NCBI RefSeq assembly: GCF_006517395.1
Contig: NZ_VDCY01000008.1
Location: 1 to 64,000, forward strand
DNA from: Terrilactibacillus laevilacticus
GTDB lineage: Bacteria > Bacillota > Bacilli > Bacillales > Sporolactobacillaceae
DNA length: 64,000 bases
Direction of reading: 5' to 3'
The notes beneath the pieces are model-generated. The model did no database searches. It saw nothing but the letters and a program-made list of their open reading frames with translations, and was not told the DNA's origin. Positions 59,644 through 64,000 of this stretch are shown here, one piece after another. The position numbers were made by a program, and so were the translations under genes. Positions within the stretch are counted from its first letter, which is position 1, and every line of letters begins with the position of its first letter.

Positions 59644-60729
59644 ATGAAACGCGCATTGAATTTTAACGCTGGACCCGCTGCACTACCTGAGTGGGTGCTA
59701 GAAGAAGCTAAGAAAACATGGATGGACTTTAACCATACAGGCATGTCCGTCATGGAATTAAGCCATCGCAGTAAAACGTATGATGATGTTCATAATGAAG
59801 CTATTATGCGTTTACGCAACTTATTATCGATCCCCGACAACTATGAAGTTCTTTTACTCCAAGGCGGAGCAAGTCTTCAATTTACAATGATTCCAATGAA
59901 TATCCTGACAAAGGGAAAAGTTGGCGCTTATGTCTTGAGCGGATCGTGGTCCCAAAAGGCATTAAAAGAAGCTGAAAAAATCGGTGAAACGACCGTCCTT
60001 GCATCAAGTAAGGATTCTAACTATACATTCATTCCTGAATTAGATAAAAATACAATTCCTGAAAATGCAGCTTATGTTCACATCACAAGTAACAACACAA
60101 TCTACGGTACGGAGTGGCAAGATTTTCCTGAAGGGCTTTCCGTTCCACTCGTAGCGGATATGTCAAGTGACATTCTTAGTCGCCCGATTAATATCGAACA
60201 ATTTGATCTCATTTATGCTGGTGCACAAAAGAATTTAGGCCCATCTGGTGTAACAGTCGTTATTATTAAAAAAGATCTATTAGAACGTTCAAGCGACAGC
60301 CTACCAACGATGTTAAATTACAACACACACGCAAAGAGTAATTCTTTGTTTAATACACCGCCTACTCTAGGAATCTATCTATTATCACTCGTTCTTAAAT
60401 GGGCAGAGAATATTGGCGGAGTTGAGTCCCTAGCTAAAGTAAATAGCGAAAAAGCAAAACTTTTGTATGACGTTATCGATGAAAGTGATGGTTTCTATAA
60501 AGGACATGCGGAAAAAGATAGCCGTTCGAAAATGAATGTGACTTTTACTCTTCCTACAGATGAACTATCCAAAGACTTCCTTAATCAAGCTAAAGAAGCC
60601 GGTTTTGTTGGATTAAATGGGCACCGTTCGGTTGGTGGCTGCCGTGCTTCTATTTACAATGCTGTTCCTGTTGAAAATGTCCGTCAACTTGCTGATTTCA
60701 TGAAAAAATTCCAAGAACAAGTTAAATAA
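59644..60729 (+). CDS. serC: Phosphoserine aminotransferase
   Basis: SerC makes phosphoserine from 3-phosphohydroxypyruvate in serine synthesis. It is 361 aa with NFNAGPAALPEWVLEEAK, HTGMSVMELSHRS, LLQGGASLQFTMIPMN, ADMSSDILSRP, the PLP lysine in IYAGAQKNLGPSGVTVVII, and the C-terminal GLNGHRSVGGCRASIYNAV. ATG at 59644 follows GGGAGG by seven bases; a TTG at 59629 lies too early. No T-box was seen. Confidence 0.95.
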   Translation: MKRALNFNAGPAALPEWVLEEAKKTWMDFNHTGMSVMELSHRSKTYDDVHNEAIMRLRNLLSIPDNYEVLLLQGGASLQFTMIPMNILTKGKVGAYVLSGSWSQKALKEAEKIGETTVLASSKDSNYTFIPELDKNTIPENAAYVHITSNNTIYGTEWQDFPEGLSVPLVADMSSDILSRPINIEQFDLIYAGAQKNLGPSGVTVVIIKKDLLERSSDSLPTMLNYNTHAKSNSLFNTPPTLGIYLLSLVLKWAENIGGVESLAKVNSEKAKLLYDVIDESDGFYKGHAEKDSRSKMNVTFTLPTDELSKDFLNQAKEAGFVGLNGHRSVGGCRASIYNAVPVENVRQLADFMKKFQEQVK

Positions 60730-60737
60730 GTCATGAA

Positions 60738-60766
60738 GAGCCCGCCATTTGCGGGCCCTTTTTTTC
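60738..60766 (+). terminator. Rho-independent terminator of serC
   Basis: GCCCGC/GCGGGC stem followed by CCTTTTTTTC, nine bases past the stop codon. Confidence 0.88.
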
Positions 60767-60924
60767 TCAAATTATAATTTATTATATTATATTTTTCCCA
60801 CTGGTATTTGTTGTTTTTATCTGGCCGTGGTAATAGCTCATTCCCATTCAAATATTTCTGCTATATTTCTTCAAACAACCCGTTCATCCCTAATATATGA
60901 ATTTTCAGAGTTATTAACATAGAA

Positions 60925-60959
60925 ATAGACAGTGAAAAGTTGTTTTTTCACTGTCTATT
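60925..60959. terminator. Possible terminator hairpin
   Basis: ATAGACAGTGAAAA and TTTTCACTGTCTAT form a long stem 3' of the leftward aminotransferase gene; no strong T-run on that strand. Confidence 0.5.
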
Positions 60960-61007
60960 ATCCCGCCTTAACGGCTAATAAAGACCCCCACTGATGGAAG
61001 TTTCACT

Positions 61008-62210
61008 TTATTTAATTACCGTTTGTTCGTTAACACTACGAGTGAGAACTTCGCCTAAACGCTTCATGCCTTCTTCGATACGATCTTCTGGCATGTTGGA
61101 ATAATTTAAACGGAATGTATTTCTTTGAGCACTATTTGGGAAGAAAGGTTTTCCTGGTACAAAGGCAACGTTATTCTTAATACATTCATTAAAGATATCC
61201 TGTGTATCAATATCTCCAGGCAATTCAACCCAGATAAACAAACCACCTTCAGGAGCACTATGTTTGGCTTGTTTAGGAAAGTATTTGTCGATACATTGCA
61301 TCATTTTTTCTCGTCTTGACAGGTAGACCTCTTTAATTTTAAGAATATGAGCCTCAATATCAAATAGCTCCATATATTTAGCTGTAATCATTTGAGCAAA
61401 ACTATCTGTATGTAAATCAGCTGATTGCTTAAATGCCACATATTTTTCAATAAACTCTGCATCTGCACAAATCCAACCTAAACGTAATCCAGGAGTGAAG
61501 ATTTTTGAAAAAGTACTTAAGTAAATGACCCGGCCCTCTGTATCAAAGTGTTTGACAGGTGGAAGGGATTCTCCAGCAAAACGAACCGCTCCATAAGGAT
61601 TATCTTCAACAATGACGATATCATATTTATTGGCAAGTTCGACCATTTTCTTTCTTCTGTCTAACTTCATTGTTCGACCAGTCGGGTTTTGGAAATCTGG
61701 AATCGTGTAAATAAATTTAGCCTTTGGATTGGCTTTTAAGGCTTTTTCTAGTTCATCCATTTTCATTCCATCGTCATCCATAGCCACTTCAACAAAATGG
61801 GCATTATATACTTTAAAAGCATTGATGGCAGCTAAATAGGTAGGACTTTCACAGATGACGGTATCACCCTCATCAATAAAAAGCTTTCCCGTTAAATCTA
61901 ACCCTTGTTGAGAACCACCTGTGATGATCACATTGTCAACAGAAGTTTCAATTTCAATATCTTTCATTCGTTTAACAATTTCTTGTCTTAAAGGAACATA
62001 GCCTTCTGTCGTGCTATACTGCAATGCAGATTCTCCAGATTCTGTAAGCACAGCCTCACATGCTACTTTAATATCTTCAATGGGAAAAAGTTCAGGAGCT
62101 GGAAGCCCACCCGCAAATGAAATAACTTCAGGTTTTGCGGTAACCTTTAATATTTCTCTTGTTTCTGAAGCCTGTACATGATTACATCGTTCTGAAAATT
62201 TACTACCCAT
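61008..62210 (-). CDS. PLP-dependent aminotransferase (LysN/2-aminoadipate type)
   Basis: A 400-aa fold-type I aminotransferase close to the 2-aminoadipate/multisubstrate group. Motifs are VISFAGGLPAPELFP, ALQYSTTEGYVPLRQEI, TGGSQQGLDLTGKLFIDEGD, PDFQNPTGRTM, EDNPYGAVRF and the PLP lysine in YLSTFSKIFTPGLRLGW. It could act on aromatic, branched-chain or aminoadipate substrates. No MocR-type DNA-binding domain is fused. The ribosome binding site TTGGAGGCATTAAA is strong. Confidence 0.87.
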   Translation of the reverse strand: MGSKFSERCNHVQASETREILKVTAKPEVISFAGGLPAPELFPIEDIKVACEAVLTESGESALQYSTTEGYVPLRQEIVKRMKDIEIETSVDNVIITGGSQQGLDLTGKLFIDEGDTVICESPTYLAAINAFKVYNAHFVEVAMDDDGMKMDELEKALKANPKAKFIYTIPDFQNPTGRTMKLDRRKKMVELANKYDIVIVEDNPYGAVRFAGESLPPVKHFDTEGRVIYLSTFSKIFTPGLRLGWICADAEFIEKYVAFKQSADLHTDSFAQMITAKYMELFDIEAHILKIKEVYLSRREKMMQCIDKYFPKQAKHSAPEGGLFIWVELPGDIDTQDIFNECIKNNVAFVPGKPFFPNSAQRNTFRLNYSNMPEDRIEEGMKRLGEVLTRSVNEQTVIK

Positions 62211-62433
62211 TTTAATGCCTCCAATTTTGTATAGATCATGAGATAACTCATACTTTTCTAAATATGCCTATCGTTATGAGTTATAACACAAACACCTACT
62301 TTATTTCCTACATCTTATCACAATTTGGAACAATTTATTTTACTGATTATGAAATTTGTCGATTCTTTTAAGAAAAAATTTTCAGCATCCATTAGTGGAA
62401 ATTTTTATATTTTTCACAAAGTTGGACTTAATG

Positions 62434-62715
62434 TGCGTGTTCAAAAAGGTGACAAATATAAAGGGTTACTGGCTAAGTACGCTGGATCCTGCCACAACGC
62501 CAGCACTAGACCGTCCTGGGCATCGGCGGCTAAGAGCTGGCCAGTGTTCCTTAGGACCGGCATTCCTCTCGTTGTAGTAGCTTCAGGCGCCAGCCACAGG
62601 AAGTGAGCGATTTTAGCTAGAGATCCACTTTTATACCCGCTACATGAGGACCGGAAAAAACAAGAGGGCGCAGAGATTCGTAGCTTATCATTTGGTGACT
62701 TTTTCAAGCAACCTT
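62434..62715 (+). mobile_element. MITE-like repeat, long form (copy 10)
   Basis: A 282-bp copy flanked by TTAATG and TTAAAG (5 of 6 identical). It is the most diverged long copy (ends ACCTT, several interior changes). It lies upstream of the aminotransferase and 3' of the CsbD-like gene. Confidence 0.9.
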
Positions 62716-62799
62716 TTAAAGTATAAAAAGACAGCATGACAATAAGTATGTCACACCGCCTTATTATGATCCAATTTCAAGACTTAAATTTTATTACCT

Positions 62800-62997
62800 T
62801 TAATGTTTATTGAATTTTTTCTCAAAATCATCTCGTAAATCTTTCGCTTCGTTCACATTCTCTTGAACTTTGGCTTTTATCTTGTCTTTTTTTCCTTCCG
62901 CTTCAGTTTCAGCATTGTCTGTATAATATCCCGCTTTTTCTTTCACTTCACCTTTGACTTTCGTATAAGCAGCTTTGACTTTGTCTTTTGTTGACAT
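62800..62997 (-). CDS. CsbD family stress protein
   Basis: A 65-aa, Lys/Glu/Ala-rich helical protein (MSTKDKVKAAYTKVKGEVKE, ending DFEKKFNKH). This is the CsbD/YjbJ type. The ATG follows AGGAGG. A sigma-B-like promoter lies 34-58 bp upstream, consistent with the general stress role known for CsbD. Function unknown. Confidence 0.85.
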   Translation of the reverse strand: MSTKDKVKAAYTKVKGEVKEKAGYYTDNAETEAEGKKDKIKAKVQENVNEAKDLRDDFEKKFNKH

Positions 62998-63030
62998 ATA
63001 TTATACCTCCTGTCTTAGGTTAGTTTTTAT

Positions 63031-63055
63031 ATTCCCAACCGAGATATATCTAAAC
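63031..63055 (-). promoter_or_regulatory. Sigma-B-type promoter of the CsbD-like gene
   Basis: On the minus strand, GTTTAG, 13-bp spacer, GGGAAT. This fits the sigma-B consensus GTTTAA-N12-15-GGGWAW. Confidence 0.65.
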
Positions 63056-63299
63056 ATAGCCTAGTGGAGAGTTAAAAAATGTCATCCAAATTATAGCGTG
63101 ATTAATTTTTCTTCTTTTTTAAAGTAGTTTTAAAGGTTTGCAAATGTCTAAACTTCACTGTATCCCCCTTTATCAGATAAATCGATAGAACGTATCTTAT
63201 CTATCTATTTTACTGAACCATAATTAAGATATACAATATAGCTAGTGATTTATCAACTGACATTTTTAAAACTTTTATGGCTAACAAGGTGGTGATAAA

Positions 63300-63836
63300 A
63301 TGCTCATTATAGACGGAAATAGCCGGGATAATGGGAATACACAGACACTTCTACATCTCCTCTTAGATAATATTCCACATGAATATATCGCACTTAGAGA
63401 TAAGGAAATCCATCCTATCATTGATGCAAGGCATACTGCTGAGGGCTTTCAGCCAGTAAAGGATGATTATCAACCCATTATTAAACAAGTATTGGAAAAC
63501 GACATTATTATCCTATCGACTCCGATATATTGGTATGGGATGAGTGGCCTTATGAAAAATTTCATTGATCGTTGGTCACAAAGTATGCGAGATCCATCAC
63601 TTAATTTTAAACAAGGCATGTATAAGAAAAAGATGTATGTGGTTACCGTTGGAGGAGATGAACCAAAGACAAAGGGACTACCCCTGATTATGCAATTTCA
63701 GTATATCTTTGATTTTGTAGGTGCTTCTTTTGAAGGGTATATTCTTGGTAAAGGGAATAAACCGGGTGATGTTTTAGAAGATCAAGAAACGATGAATCAA
63801 GTGAAGTTTTATCGTCAAGTATTTAATAGGTTATAA
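63300..63836 (+). CDS. NAD(P)H-dependent FMN reductase (flavodoxin-like)
   Basis: A 178-aa flavodoxin-fold protein. The FMN-phosphate loop is GNSRDNGNTQTLL at the N terminus, and the isoalloxazine region is STPIYWYGMSGLMKNFIDRW. This is the NADPH-dependent FMN reductase/azoreductase-like family. AAGGTGGTG precedes the ATG. It lies 32 bp upstream of the rarD start and may be co-transcribed. Confidence 0.86.
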   Translation: MLIIDGNSRDNGNTQTLLHLLLDNIPHEYIALRDKEIHPIIDARHTAEGFQPVKDDYQPIIKQVLENDIIILSTPIYWYGMSGLMKNFIDRWSQSMRDPSLNFKQGMYKKKMYVVTVGGDEPKTKGLPLIMQFQYIFDFVGASFEGYILGKGNKPGDVLEDQETMNQVKFYRQVFNRL

Positions 63837-63868
63837 GAATGAAATATTATAGAAAAAGAGGCAAAGGA

Positions 63869-64000
63869 ATGAATTCAGAAAACAGAAATCAAATCGGTAT
63901 TTTTTGTGCTATCGGCGCTTATTTTATGTGGGGGATTTTCCCGCTTTATTGGAAACCATTAAATGAAGTCCCTGCTTTTGAAATATTGGCTCATCGAATC
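63869..64000 (+). CDS. rarD: RarD-like EamA transporter, 5' part
   Basis: The first 44 codons of a gene cut by the window edge: MNSENRNQIGIFCAIGAYFM then WGIFPLYWKPLNEVPAFEIL and AHRI. The WGxxPLYWK and AHRI motifs are typical of RarD. AAAGAGG precedes the ATG. Confidence 0.82.
   Translation, partial: MNSENRNQIGIFCAIGAYFMWGIFPLYWKPLNEVPAFEILAHRI

Noticed and set aside
62325-62737. Reading frames inside the MITE copies (also at 15191-15436, 40523-40851, 55082-55282)
   Set aside because: These frames exist only because the repeat is GC-richer and lacks stops. They differ between copies and have no ribosome binding sites.

Overview
The window is a low-GC, AT-rich chromosomal segment of an endospore-forming member of the Bacillales (Firmicutes). 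The evidence is a gamma-type small acid-soluble spore protein, the spore-cortex enzyme PdaA, strong GGAGG ribosome binding sites with frequent TTG/GTG starts, and gene order that follows Bacillus subtilis: ygaD-ygaC-sspE-mutY-yfhP-recX-yfhD, then pdaA-yfjT-yfkD, then scattered yfkH, yfkJ and yfkM. No rRNA, tRNA, prophage or CRISPR array was seen. The genus cannot be fixed from the sequence alone.

Layout. 0-12.9 kb: conserved yga/yfh/yfk backbone, broken by an IS256-family element (2876-4331) and a 23-copy 41-bp tandem array (about 4380-5318) that ends at the mutY stop codon. A cluster of six DnaA-box-like 9-mers lies at 10696-10798. 13-22 kb: methionine-salvage pair mtnE/mtnU, OsmC, MFS and thioredoxin-like proteins, VanZ, a metal P-type ATPase (zosA/pfeT) behind a near-consensus PerR box, and yfkH. 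22-31 kb: an island between yfkH and yfkJ that looks like arginine/guanidino-compound uptake and breakdown: an arginine-deiminase-superfamily hydrolase, rocB, an artPQM-type amino acid ABC transporter, a class III aminotransferase and a LysR regulator. 31-42.4 kb: yfkJ, an M3 peptidase, adenine deaminase, an RsmF-like methyltransferase, the thiW-thiD-thiM-thiE operon under a TPP riboswitch, an arginase-like protein and yfkM. 42.4-47.2 kb: bdhA with a cre site, then a decay zone holding a broken diacetyl/acetoin reductase gene, IS remnants and orphan genes. 47-55 kb: ycgR-ycgQ, a Rieske/FAD oxidoreductase, a padR-DUF1700-DUF4097 operon, a LysM-3D wall protein and a Gfo/Idh/MocA dehydrogenase. 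55-64 kb: a purine riboswitch driving a guanine-deaminase-like amidohydrolase, a LysR/DMT exporter pair, serC, an aminotransferase, a CsbD-like stress protein, an FMN reductase and the start of rarD.

A non-coding, MITE-like family runs through the whole window: nine full copies and one fragment, in a long form (about 270-282 bp) and a short form (about 153-155 bp). Copies have imperfect inverted ends and AT-rich target duplications of up to 6 bp. One copy sits between the TPP riboswitch and thiW.

The signals most worth following up are the guanine-type riboswitch with an apparent ON architecture, the off-origin DnaA-box cluster, the tandem array with a four-unit higher-order period, and the two-form MITE family.
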